Below the pieces are notes generated by a model that had not been told where the DNA came from, did no database searches, and saw only the letters and a program-made list of their open reading frames with translations. The translations under genes were made by a program, and so were the position numbers. Below are positions 41,328 to 48,265 of a stretch of 48,265 nucleotides of DNA, one piece after another. The stretch is from Archaeoglobales archaeon. GTDB taxonomy: Archaea > Halobacteriota > Archaeoglobi > Archaeoglobales > Archaeoglobaceae. Positions within the stretch are counted from its first letter, which is position 1. Every line of letters starts with the position of its first letter. Location: NCBI GenBank assembly GCA_030055595.1, contig JASFYH010000012.1, forward strand, positions 1 through 48,265. Reading direction: 5' to 3'.

Positions 41328-41996
41328 ATGAATATAATTGAACTCATAGATGTCTACAAGATCTACCGAACGGATTTCTACGAAGTTCATGCCCTGAACG
41401 GTGTGACGATGGAAGTAGAAATGGGGGAATTCGTAGCGGTAATGGGTCCCTCTGGGAGCGGAAAGAGCACACTTTTGCACTTGATTGGATGCCTTGACAA
41501 GCCCACAAAGGGGGAAGTGGTCATAAATGGCAAGGAGACTTCAAAACTAAGCGATGGAGAACTAACAAAGCTTCGAAGAGATAGTATAGGTTTTATATTC
41601 CAACAATATAACCTTGTTCCAACACTGGCAGCTCTGGAAAACGTTGAACTTCCAATGATCTTCAAGGGGATCTCTAAAGTAGAGCGAAGAAAGAGAGCGA
41701 TGGAGCTACTGAAACAGATGGGCATCGAAGATATTGCAGATCGGAAGCCAAAAGAAATCAGTGGAGGACAACAACAGAGAGTTGCGATTGCAAGAGCTTT
41801 GGCGAATTCTCCAGCAATACTTCTATGCGATGAACCAACGGGAAACTTGGACAGTAAAACCGGGAGACAGGTGATGGATCTGATCAAAAAGATGAACAAA
41901 GAACATGGCGTTACGGTGATCCTTGTAACTCACGATCTATCCTTGGCAGATTATGCGGATCGGATCGTAAAGATCAGAGATGGGAGAATAGAGTAG
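41328..41996 (+). CDS. ABC transporter ATP-binding protein, LolD/MacB type
   Basis: The 222-aa ATPase has Walker A GPSGSGKST (40-48), the Q loop FIFQQYNLVPTLAALENVEL, signature ISGGQQQRVAIARALANSP and Walker B LLCDEPTGNLD. These are the features of LolD/MacB/FtsE-type ABC-2 extruders. Its permease partner is not found next to it: Dph2 precedes (37 nt) and a glycosyltransferase follows (60 nt). The permease must be elsewhere or absent, so the substrate remains unknown. Confidence 0.93.
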   Translation: MNIIELIDVYKIYRTDFYEVHALNGVTMEVEMGEFVAVMGPSGSGKSTLLHLIGCLDKPTKGEVVINGKETSKLSDGELTKLRRDSIGFIFQQYNLVPTLAALENVELPMIFKGISKVERRKRAMELLKQMGIEDIADRKPKEISGGQQQRVAIARALANSPAILLCDEPTGNLDSKTGRQVMDLIKKMNKEHGVTVILVTHDLSLADYADRIVKIRDGRIE

Positions 41997-42056
41997 ACGG
42001 GAGTTTAGTTATAGTTGTTGTGAAAGAGTTAAAAACATCTTGTTTTACAGTTCTCT

Positions 42057-43136
42057 GTGGAAATTGTATACGTTTACGATGCGGTATTCCCATGGGTAAA
42101 GGGGGGAGTTGAGAAGAGGATTTATGAGGTTGGTAGAAGACTTGTTAAAGAAGGTTTTCGAGTTAAATGGCTTTGTGTAGGTTGGTGGGGAAAAGAAAAG
42201 GAGAATTTGGACGGAATAGAACTAATACCAGTTTGTAAGGCTTTAAAACTTTATTCTGGAGATAGGAGAAGTATAAGATCCGCATTTATTTTTGCTATGA
42301 GTTTGCTTAAGAAAGCAAGAATAAAGGCAGATCTGATCGATTGCCAAGTTTTTCCGTATCTTTCTGTTTTCCCTTTTGTTAGAAGAAAAGATCTTGTTCT
42401 AACTTGGCATGAATTTTGGGGGAATTACTGGGATGATTACTTGGGGAAAATTGGCTTTTTTGGAAAATATATAGAGAAAATCGTTGCTTCTTTGGATAGA
42501 AAAATGATAGCGGTTTCCGAGACAACTGCAAGGGCTGTTAGAGGCTTGGGCGTTAAAGAAGTAGAGGTCATACCGAATGGGATCGACTTCAATTTTATTT
42601 CGAGCGTTGAAGAGGTTGAGGCTGAGAACGACATTGTATTTGCTGGCAGACTCATCAAGGAAAAGGGTGTGGATTTGTTGATCGAGGCTATGAGATCTCT
42701 TCCAGATCACAGTTGTCTTATAGTTGGTGATGGACCGGAAAGAGAAACTCTTGAAAGCTCCGCTCCAGAAAACGTCAAATTTTTGAATTTTCTTGGGTAT
42801 AGAGAACTTATTGCGACGCTAAAAAGTTCCAAAGTCTTTGTTATTCCTTCAAGAAGAGAGGGCTTTGGCATTACCGCTCTTGAAGCAAATGCATGCGGTT
42901 TACCCGTTGTAACAGTTGATTATCCAATGAATGCTGTTGTGGAGATAGCTGAAAAAACAGGGTTTGTGGCGAAGCCAAATGCCATGGATCTTGCGGAGAA
43001 GATCGAGATCGCGATCAGATCGAGGAACAAAATGAAGGAGAAATGTATAAATTATGCAAGGAATTTTGATTGGGATGTGATTGCAAAGAGGCTGGTAGAG
43101 TTTTATGATCAGTGTTATTCTTCCAACAAAGAATGA
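42057..43136 (+). CDS. Glycosyltransferase family 4
   Basis: The 359-aa GT-B enzyme starts with VYVYDAVFPWVKGGVEKRIY (N-terminal Rossmann half, acceptor site) and has VIPNGIDFNFI, IVFAGRLIKEKGVDLLIEAM (donor half), and the EGFGITALEANACGLPVVTV signature (E-x7-E, nucleotide-sugar binding). The start is a GTG at 42057, about 24 nt after a TATA-like GTTAAAAACATC, so leaderless. It adds a sugar to a lipid-linked or protein glycan. It overlaps the next gene by 32 nt and opens the glycosylation locus. Confidence 0.88.
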   Translation: MEIVYVYDAVFPWVKGGVEKRIYEVGRRLVKEGFRVKWLCVGWWGKEKENLDGIELIPVCKALKLYSGDRRSIRSAFIFAMSLLKKARIKADLIDCQVFPYLSVFPFVRRKDLVLTWHEFWGNYWDDYLGKIGFFGKYIEKIVASLDRKMIAVSETTARAVRGLGVKEVEVIPNGIDFNFISSVEEVEAENDIVFAGRLIKEKGVDLLIEAMRSLPDHSCLIVGDGPERETLESSAPENVKFLNFLGYRELIATLKSSKVFVIPSRREGFGITALEANACGLPVVTVDYPMNAVVEIAEKTGFVAKPNAMDLAEKIEIAIRSRNKMKEKCINYARNFDWDVIAKRLVEFYDQCYSSNKE

Positions 43137-44199
43137 AGAGATGGCGATCGGGGAGATCGTAGAAAGATGTAGAAAGATCGGGGTAGGGGAGATCATAGTC
43201 ATTGACAACTCATCTGATAGGACTCCAGAAATAGCTGAGGATCTTGGATGCAGAGTGATAAGAGGAGTTGAAGGCTACGGAAATGCATACCTTGAGGGAT
43301 TAAAGCACGTGAGAGGGGAAATAGTTGTAATGATGGATGCGGATGGTAGCTATGATCCCATGGAGATCCCAAAGCTGATCGAGCCAATTTTAAAAGGTGA
43401 AGCGGAAGTAGTCATTGGTAGCAGGTTTAAGGGAAAGATCCTCCCAAAGGCTATGCGGTGGCATCATAAGTATATAGGAAATCCTTTGTTAACCAAATTA
43501 ACGAATTTTCTCTTCAAAACGAATTTTAGCGATGTGCACTGTGGATTTAGAGCTATAAAAAGGGATGCGATTACGAAGCTCGATCTGAAATGCCCAGGAA
43601 TGGAGTTCGCTACAGAGTTCGTTATTAAGGCGGTAACGAGCGGGCTCAAGATTTCGGAGAAACCGATAACTTATCATCCTAGAAGGGGCGGAAGCAAGCT
43701 GAGATCCTTTAGGGATGGATGGAGACATCTGAGACTAATTCTTGCAACCTCTCCGGGCTACGTGTTTTTAGCCCCTTCGATTGCTCTCTGTTTTCTCGGG
43801 CTTTCTTTAATTCTTTTTGTTGTTCTCTTTGAACCCATAAGGACTCACACTTTGATTCTTGGAGCACTCTTAATTCAGATCGGTATTCAAACCTTCTTCT
43901 TTGGAATCTCTGGTAAGCTTTATTCGAAGCAGATCGGTTTCAGAAAGGAAGACAGATTAACGAGCTTTTTTGCAAGTTACTCAGAAATTGAGAAAATAAT
44001 GTTTTTTGGATTTGTAGTTTTTCTCTTAGGTATTTTAATTGGTTATAAAGTCGTTTCTGAATGGTTAAAAGTCGGATTCGGATCGCTAAGTGAATTAAAC
44101 GGAGCGGTTCTTTCCATGCTCCTCATATTTGCGGGAATTCAGCTCATTCTTAGTGCACTATTTTTGAGTATATTCCTGCTGAATGAAAAGGAAAAATAA
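43105..44199 (+). CDS. Glycosyltransferase family 2, dolichyl-phosphate sugar synthase type
   Basis: The 364-aa protein has an N-terminal GT-A domain (ISVILPTKNEEMAIGEIVER, VVMMDADGSYDPMEIPKLIE with the DxD site, VIGSRFKGKILPKAM) followed by four hydrophobic helices in the last 140 residues. That resembles dolichyl-phosphate mannose/glucose synthases, which load the polyprenyl carrier with one sugar at the membrane. It overlaps the GT4 gene by 32 nt and precedes AglB by 8 nt. Confidence 0.88.
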   Translation: MISVILPTKNEEMAIGEIVERCRKIGVGEIIVIDNSSDRTPEIAEDLGCRVIRGVEGYGNAYLEGLKHVRGEIVVMMDADGSYDPMEIPKLIEPILKGEAEVVIGSRFKGKILPKAMRWHHKYIGNPLLTKLTNFLFKTNFSDVHCGFRAIKRDAITKLDLKCPGMEFATEFVIKAVTSGLKISEKPITYHPRRGGSKLRSFRDGWRHLRLILATSPGYVFLAPSIALCFLGLSLILFVVLFEPIRTHTLILGALLIQIGIQTFFFGISGKLYSKQIGFRKEDRLTSFFASYSEIEKIMFFGFVVFLLGILIGYKVVSEWLKVGFGSLSELNGAVLSMLLIFAGIQLILSALFLSIFLLNEKEK

Positions 44200-44207
44200 T
44201 ATTAGCA

Positions 44208-45995
44208 GTGAGTCGTTATTGGTGTATGGATAAAAAGGTGCTACTACTCTTGGTTCTCCTTTTTGCTTTTGTCTTGCGGATGCAGAACTTTGCAGAAGTT
44301 TTTGATTCTCAGATCTACTACTATGAATACGATCCATACTACCATATGAGGCTTGTTGAGGTAATTGTGGAAAAAGGATCTCGTCCGAATTATGATTACT
44401 ATCTTAACTATCCTTATGGGATGAGAGTAGACTGGTTGCCTCTTTTTGACTACATCTTAGCTGTCCCTGGGGTCATTTTTGGCTTCCAAAGCTCAGAAAT
44501 TTTCGCAGTTTTTTTGCCGGTAATTCTTGGAGTTTTATCAGTATTTCTTATTTATTTAATTAGTCTTGAATTGGTAAAAAATCAGAAGTTTGCACTTTTT
44601 TCCGCTTTTATCTATACGGTAATTCCTATCTCTGTTTGGAGAAGTATTCTTGGATTTCCAGACCATCATAGCTGGGTTGTTTTTCTACTTTTGCTCTCAT
44701 TTTACCTCCTTCTAAAACCTGGGTTCTGGAAGATCTTATCGGGGATTCCAATGCTACTTATGGCTTTTTCATGGCTTGGGACTCCAATCTATGCAGCAAT
44801 CTTGGCGATTTCAGCTTTACTAAGTTTCAAAGAGAGAGAGCTAAGGTTAATTGCGATCTCAAATGCTATTCCGCTGTTCTCGTTTATCCAACAACCTTAC
44901 ATTGCCTTTTCTTTCTTAATTTTAGCTCTATTTCTATTCCTTGGCAGTTTTGTTAAGTCTTATGAGACAAAAATAAAAAATGCAACGATCTACTATACTC
45001 TCTCTTCTCTCTTTTGCGTATTACTCGTCTACTTTCTGCCGATCAGGACTTTTGATTTCCTTAGAGCGGGAATTAACTATATCTTTGGTGTTGACATTTA
45101 TCTTCCTACGATCAGTGAAGCGGGTCAATTCCAGATCTTGGATTTAATAGGCTCTGCGGGGCATATCTTCTTTATTTTGGCTTTTATTTCGATTTTCTTA
45201 TTTAAAAACAGGTTTTTAATTTCGATTTTTATTCTATCTCTATTTCTTTCCTTAATGCAGGTTAGGTTCACCGAGATCCTTGCTATTCCCGTTGCTTTTC
45301 TATCCGCTTATACATTCTGTATAATTTTAGATCGGGTTGAATATCCGATTTTTGAAAAAGTCGAAGAAAAGAAAAGAAGAAAGGAGAAATTTAAAAAGAA
45401 AAAAGAGAAGAAAGAGAAGGAGATCGTTAGCACAAAAGATCATTTGGTTGTTGCGGTGTTTATTTGCATTCTTGCAATCCCATGTATTTCAATGGCAATC
45501 GTTCCCTTTGAGTTAACCAGAGATTGGAAAGAGGCACTTACTTGGATGAAAGAGAATCTTGAAAATCAAGATTATCTAAACCCCTATGAGAAACCTGAAT
45601 ATGCGATTTTGAGCTGGTGGGACTACGGAAACTGGATCCTCTACCTTTCAAAGAAGGCTGTTGTTTGCAACAATTTCCAAGCGGGGGCGGAGGATGCTGC
45701 GAAGTTTTTCGTAGCGGAAAGTGAAGAAGAGGCTATGAAGCTCATTGAGAAGAGAGGAGTGAAATATTTAATCACGGTAGACGAGCTAACAGTTCGGGAA
45801 AACAAGAAGACTAAGTTCTCTGCAGTAATGCAGATCGCAGGTCTCAATCCAAGCTTGATGACAAATAAAGAAATAGAAGAATATTTTAACAAAACGATCC
45901 TTTACAAACTCCATTTTGAAAATGCGAAAAATCTTACCCATTTTAGACTTTTGAGAGACTTTGGGAGGGTTAAGATCTTTGAGGTTTTGAATTAG
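44208..45995 (+). CDS. aglB: Oligosaccharyltransferase AglB, short (AglB-S) type
   Basis: The 595-aa integral membrane enzyme moves a lipid-linked oligosaccharide to Asn in N-x-S/T sites. Motifs: first acidic site EYDPYYH (Asp42), second acidic site FPDHHSW (150-156), TISE (301-304) in an external loop, and WWDYG at 470-474. About ten to twelve membrane helices occupy the first 435 residues. A cytoplasmic loop of about 20 nearly all Lys/Glu residues (385-405) is unusual. The C-terminal globular domain is only about 150 residues, as in the short Archaeoglobus AglB forms. The start could be GTG 44208 or the ATG at 44226 (Met7), which begins MDKKVLLLL. Confidence 0.92.
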   Translation: MSRYWCMDKKVLLLLVLLFAFVLRMQNFAEVFDSQIYYYEYDPYYHMRLVEVIVEKGSRPNYDYYLNYPYGMRVDWLPLFDYILAVPGVIFGFQSSEIFAVFLPVILGVLSVFLIYLISLELVKNQKFALFSAFIYTVIPISVWRSILGFPDHHSWVVFLLLLSFYLLLKPGFWKILSGIPMLLMAFSWLGTPIYAAILAISALLSFKERELRLIAISNAIPLFSFIQQPYIAFSFLILALFLFLGSFVKSYETKIKNATIYYTLSSLFCVLLVYFLPIRTFDFLRAGINYIFGVDIYLPTISEAGQFQILDLIGSAGHIFFILAFISIFLFKNRFLISIFILSLFLSLMQVRFTEILAIPVAFLSAYTFCIILDRVEYPIFEKVEEKKRRKEKFKKKKEKKEKEIVSTKDHLVVAVFICILAIPCISMAIVPFELTRDWKEALTWMKENLENQDYLNPYEKPEYAILSWWDYGNWILYLSKKAVVCNNFQAGAEDAAKFFVAESEEEAMKLIEKRGVKYLITVDELTVRENKKTKFSAVMQIAGLNPSLMTNKEIEEYFNKTILYKLHFENAKNLTHFRLLRDFGRVKIFEVLN

Positions 45996-46019
45996 GTGTG
46001 AGTTAAAGGAAAGCCCCCT

Positions 46020-46736
46020 TTATCCGATGTAAGCTTTTATCACCTCTTCTGGGCTTCCTATGGCTTTTACACTTCCATTTTCTAAAAGCATAGATCTTTT
46101 GCAAAGCTCTTTGATAAGATTTGGAGAATGCGAGACAAGAATGATTGTAGTTCCATTCTCGTTTAACTCTTTGATCCTTTCAATGCACCTCTTTTGAAAA
46201 CTTATATCTCCAACAGCCAAAACTTCATCAATCAGAAGTATTTCCGGCTCAGTCGCTACAGCGGTTGCAAAAGCAAGTCTTGCATACATTCCAGAGGAGA
46301 AATTCTTGAGCTTCATATTTCTGAACTTTTCAAGCTCCGCAAATTTGAAGATCTCATCTATCTTGCTCCTGATCTCGCTTCTCTTAAATCCCATGATCAC
46401 GCCATAGAGGTAAGCGTTCTCCTTTGCTGTTAGCTCAGGATCGAATCCGACTCCGAGCTCAAGGATAGGCGTTATTTTTCCTCTCACGTAAACTTTACCC
46501 TCGTCAGGATATAGAATGCCAGCAATGATCTTCAGTAGAGTTGACTTTCCAGAACCATTTGGACCAATTATGCCTAAGATCTCTCCATTTTCAACCTTAA
46601 AGCTCACGTCTTTCAAAGCCCAGAATTCTGTAAACTCTCTTTTTCCTTTGATAAAAGCCAAAATTTCTTCAAAGAGAGTTGTTCTTTTTTCCGTAGGGAG
46701 CCTAAATTTTTTTGAAACTCTTTCCACTTCGATCAT
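46020..46736 (-). CDS. Polysaccharide exporter ATP-binding subunit (Wzt/TagH type)
   Basis: The 238-aa ATPase has GPNGSGKST (58-66), FSSGMYARLAFATAVATEPE (signature) and ILLIDEVLAVGDISFQKRCI (Walker B and D loop), the hallmarks of the O-antigen/teichoic-acid export family. It carries no extra C-terminal carbohydrate-binding domain. It overlaps the permease gene by 4 nt and is convergent with AglB. It powers the export of a lipid-linked polysaccharide to the outer face of the membrane. Confidence 0.92.
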   Translation of the reverse strand: MIEVERVSKKFRLPTEKRTTLFEEILAFIKGKREFTEFWALKDVSFKVENGEILGIIGPNGSGKSTLLKIIAGILYPDEGKVYVRGKITPILELGVGFDPELTAKENAYLYGVIMGFKRSEIRSKIDEIFKFAELEKFRNMKLKNFSSGMYARLAFATAVATEPEILLIDEVLAVGDISFQKRCIERIKELNENGTTIILVSHSPNLIKELCKRSMLLENGSVKAIGSPEEVIKAYIG

Positions 46737-47491
46737 AGAATCTCCCCAAATCTCGTTTGAAGTTTTTTGAATGCAGTATAGCCCGCTAAAAACATTAAGA
46801 AGGAACTTGCAATCGCGTAAATAAGAAAACTGATCTCTATGGAATTGTAAATCATAACTCCGCGATACAGTTCAATTATTGCTGTAATCGGATTAAGCAT
46901 GTAAATTTGGCGAAGTTCTTCCGGGATTACCGAGATTGGGTAGACAATTGGAGAAGCGAAGAATAGAACGTTTGTCAAGACTTCCCAGATCTGGTTGAGA
47001 TCTCTAAAATAGACCATAGTTGCGGAGAGGAGCAAATTCAATCCATAGACAAATATTGTGTAGATCACATGGAGAAAGGGTAGGAAGAGTAGCCAAAAGC
47101 CAATTTTGGCTCCGAGAAATAAAACTATTGGAATTAGGATCAGAAGTTCAATGAATGAACTTATCGCATATGAGATCGTAGTTGCGAATGGGAGAAACTC
47201 TCTATTGAGGTTCGTCTTTGTTATAAGGTGGGACTTTCCAAGGATCGAGTTTATACCTACAGAAGTTGCAACCGAGAAAAATCGGAAAACAAAGACACCT
47301 ACAAGAACGTAGATCGCAAAATTCTCCACAAAGGCAAAGATATTTCTGAAAACGAAATATAAAACCAAAGCCAGTAGAAACGGAGCCAAAAGACTCCATA
47401 GCACACCCAGCGCTGCCCCTCTATATCTCAATTTGAATTCATACTTCGTCAGAGTTAAGATCAAATCCCTTTTTTGAATGAAGCCAAACAT
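46733..47491 (-). CDS. Polysaccharide exporter permease subunit (Wzm type, ABC-2)
   Basis: The 252-aa protein has about six membrane helices. The N-terminus KRDLILTLTKYEFKLRYRGA followed by LGVLWSLLAPFLLALVLYFV is characteristic of ABC-2 polysaccharide permeases such as Wzm/TagG, as are IWEVLTNVLFFASPIVYPIS and YMLNPITAIIELYRGVMIY. It is the channel partner of the downstream Wzt-type ATPase. It overlaps the end of the glycosyltransferase gene by 53 nt. Confidence 0.92.
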   Translation of the reverse strand: MFGFIQKRDLILTLTKYEFKLRYRGAALGVLWSLLAPFLLALVLYFVFRNIFAFVENFAIYVLVGVFVFRFFSVATSVGINSILGKSHLITKTNLNREFLPFATTISYAISSFIELLILIPIVLFLGAKIGFWLLFLPFLHVIYTIFVYGLNLLLSATMVYFRDLNQIWEVLTNVLFFASPIVYPISVIPEELRQIYMLNPITAIIELYRGVMIYNSIEISFLIYAIASSFLMFLAGYTAFKKLQTRFGEIL

Positions 47492-48265
47492 TCCTCAACA
47501 CCTTCCAGCCAAATCCCTCTATGTAGTCCTCAAATCTTTCAAATCTTCTCCTTTTCTGCAATTCTCTTCGCTTTTTTAAAACTTTTCTAATCTCTTTTAA
47601 GGCATCGACTTTAGCACTTAAAATTGAAAATTTACCTTTAGCAACAAAAAAGCCTATGGATGTTAGGTTTCTTAGTATAAAAAATGGAAATTCTTTAATC
47701 AAAACCCTCGTTGGCACGTTTTTAAGAATGCTCCAAACCCAGTTTCTGCTGTTGTAGTAAACTGAGAAGTCCGACATAAAACCTGTCGAGGCTGAATGCA
47801 AATGGTAAGCTAACGCTTTTGGCACGTATCGAATTTTCCAGCCAAAGAGCAAGGCTCTTAGGCTTAGATCTACATCGTCGTTATACATGAAGTAATCTTC
47901 ATCGAATAAACCGATATCTTCAAAGAGCTTTCTTCTGTAAAAAGCTGCAGCTCCGCAAGCTCCCGCAACATAAACTTCGTCGTCGTATTGCCCTGAGTCT
48001 TTTTCAAACCATCCACGCTCCATCACAGCAAACCCGCGGTATATAACATGTCCAGCGGAGTTTATGAGACCATTTGGATACAAGATCTTGCTTGCAAAAA
48101 TTCCAGCTCTCTCGTCTTTACTTGCCAATAACATCTGCTCAAGCCAGTCCTCTTTTATGAACGCATCGTTGTTGATCAAAGCAATGAATTCCGAATTTGT
48201 AGTTTCGATGCCAAAATTCACAGCCTTGATGTATCCAAGGTTCTCTCTGTTTTTAATCAACTCTA
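47439..48265 (-). CDS. Glycosyltransferase family 2 (partial, N-terminus beyond the right edge)
   Basis: The visible 275 or so residues read ELIKNRENLGYIKAVNFGIE at the edge, then NNDAFIKEDWLEQML (DxD-like NND), GACGAAAFYRRKLFEDIGLF and NDDVDLSLRALLFGWKI (catalytic ED/ND motif). A C-terminal helical part follows. This is a GT-A fold rhamnosyl/galactofuranosyl-type polymer glycosyltransferase. The reading frame is open at the right end, so the true start is off the window. It is the first visible gene of the operon GT2-Wzm-Wzt. Confidence 0.87.
   Translation of the reverse strand, partial: ELIKNRENLGYIKAVNFGIETTNSEFIALINNDAFIKEDWLEQMLLASKDERAGIFASKILYPNGLINSAGHVIYRGFAVMERGWFEKDSGQYDDEVYVAGACGAAAFYRRKLFEDIGLFDEDYFMYNDDVDLSLRALLFGWKIRYVPKALAYHLHSASTGFMSDFSVYYNSRNWVWSILKNVPTRVLIKEFPFFILRNLTSIGFFVAKGKFSILSAKVDALKEIRKVLKKRRELQKRRRFERFEDYIEGFGWKVLRNVWLHSKKGFDLNSDEV

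Noticed and set aside
1-48265. CRISPR arrays, tRNA genes, insertion sequences
   Set aside because: No regularly spaced direct repeats, cloverleaf-like T-loop sequences or transposase motifs were found on either strand when reading the gaps between genes.

Overview
The window looks like a hyperthermophilic euryarchaeon of the order Archaeoglobales (Archaeoglobus, Ferroglobus or a close relative). The evidence is archaeal information-processing genes (S27e, L44e, GINS15, aRF1, class I LysRS, Dph2, PINc-ATPase), AMP phosphorylase, an AglB-S type oligosaccharyltransferase next to a polysaccharide ABC exporter, TATA/BRE promoters about 25 nt before many start codons (leaderless mRNAs), GGAGGTGAT Shine-Dalgarno sites inside operons, and an A+T-rich composition with very frequent GATC. 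Species assignment is inference.

Layout. 1-4426 (all minus): an FtsZ/tubulin-like GTPase with a small partner, then a CARF-wHTH regulator, a beta-CASP RNase and a class II amidotransferase that runs off the left edge. The FtsZ-like gene and the CARF gene share a nearly identical palindrome-plus-TATA promoter. 4427-4813: promoter and a decayed membrane-protein gene. 4814-7829: an orphan PAS histidine kinase, an HTH/Zn-ribbon regulator, a 43-aa small ORF, cobalamin adenosyltransferase and an ATP-cone nuclease. 7826-14928 (minus): presenilin-like protease, PINc-ATPase, HisI, a thiouridine synthetase, a site-2 protease, S27e-L44e-GINS15, and a SPOUT rRNA methyltransferase whose leader contains a clear H/ACA guide RNA. 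14951-20863: MBL hydrolase, SBP-PAS-PAS sensor, C39-like peptidase with membrane partner, glutaredoxin and a DUF2117 protein.

20864-22456: a compact two-gene radical-SAM RiPP cassette, in which a 26-aa precursor peptide preceded by a palindromic operator and strong TATA box is followed by a SPASM radical SAM enzyme. 22446-28957 (minus): a head-to-tail array gatC-gatA-hydrolase-membrane protein-FAD oxidase-GlpC-like-glpK. About 4.2 kb in its middle contain no GATC although the flanks are very rich in it. 29034-29721: VapBC. 29765-34465: aRF1, UppS, DUF2551, a radical SAM protein and LysRS in one overlapping run. 34502-40269: prepilin peptidase, the hom-ACT-ilvE amino-acid operon, citrate synthase and AMP phosphorylase. 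40400-41996: Dph2 and an orphan LolD-like ATPase. 42057-48265: a protein-glycosylation/surface-polysaccharide locus (GT4, GT2, AglB, Wzt/Wzm exporter, GT2 cut by the right edge).

The strongest new observations are the H/ACA RNA fused to the rRNA methyltransferase leader (14822-14880), the RiPP cassette (21044-22456), the co-regulated FtsZ-like/CARF/beta-CASP module (566-4486) and the GATC-free block (24528-28746). No tRNA, CRISPR array, IS element or rRNA was seen.
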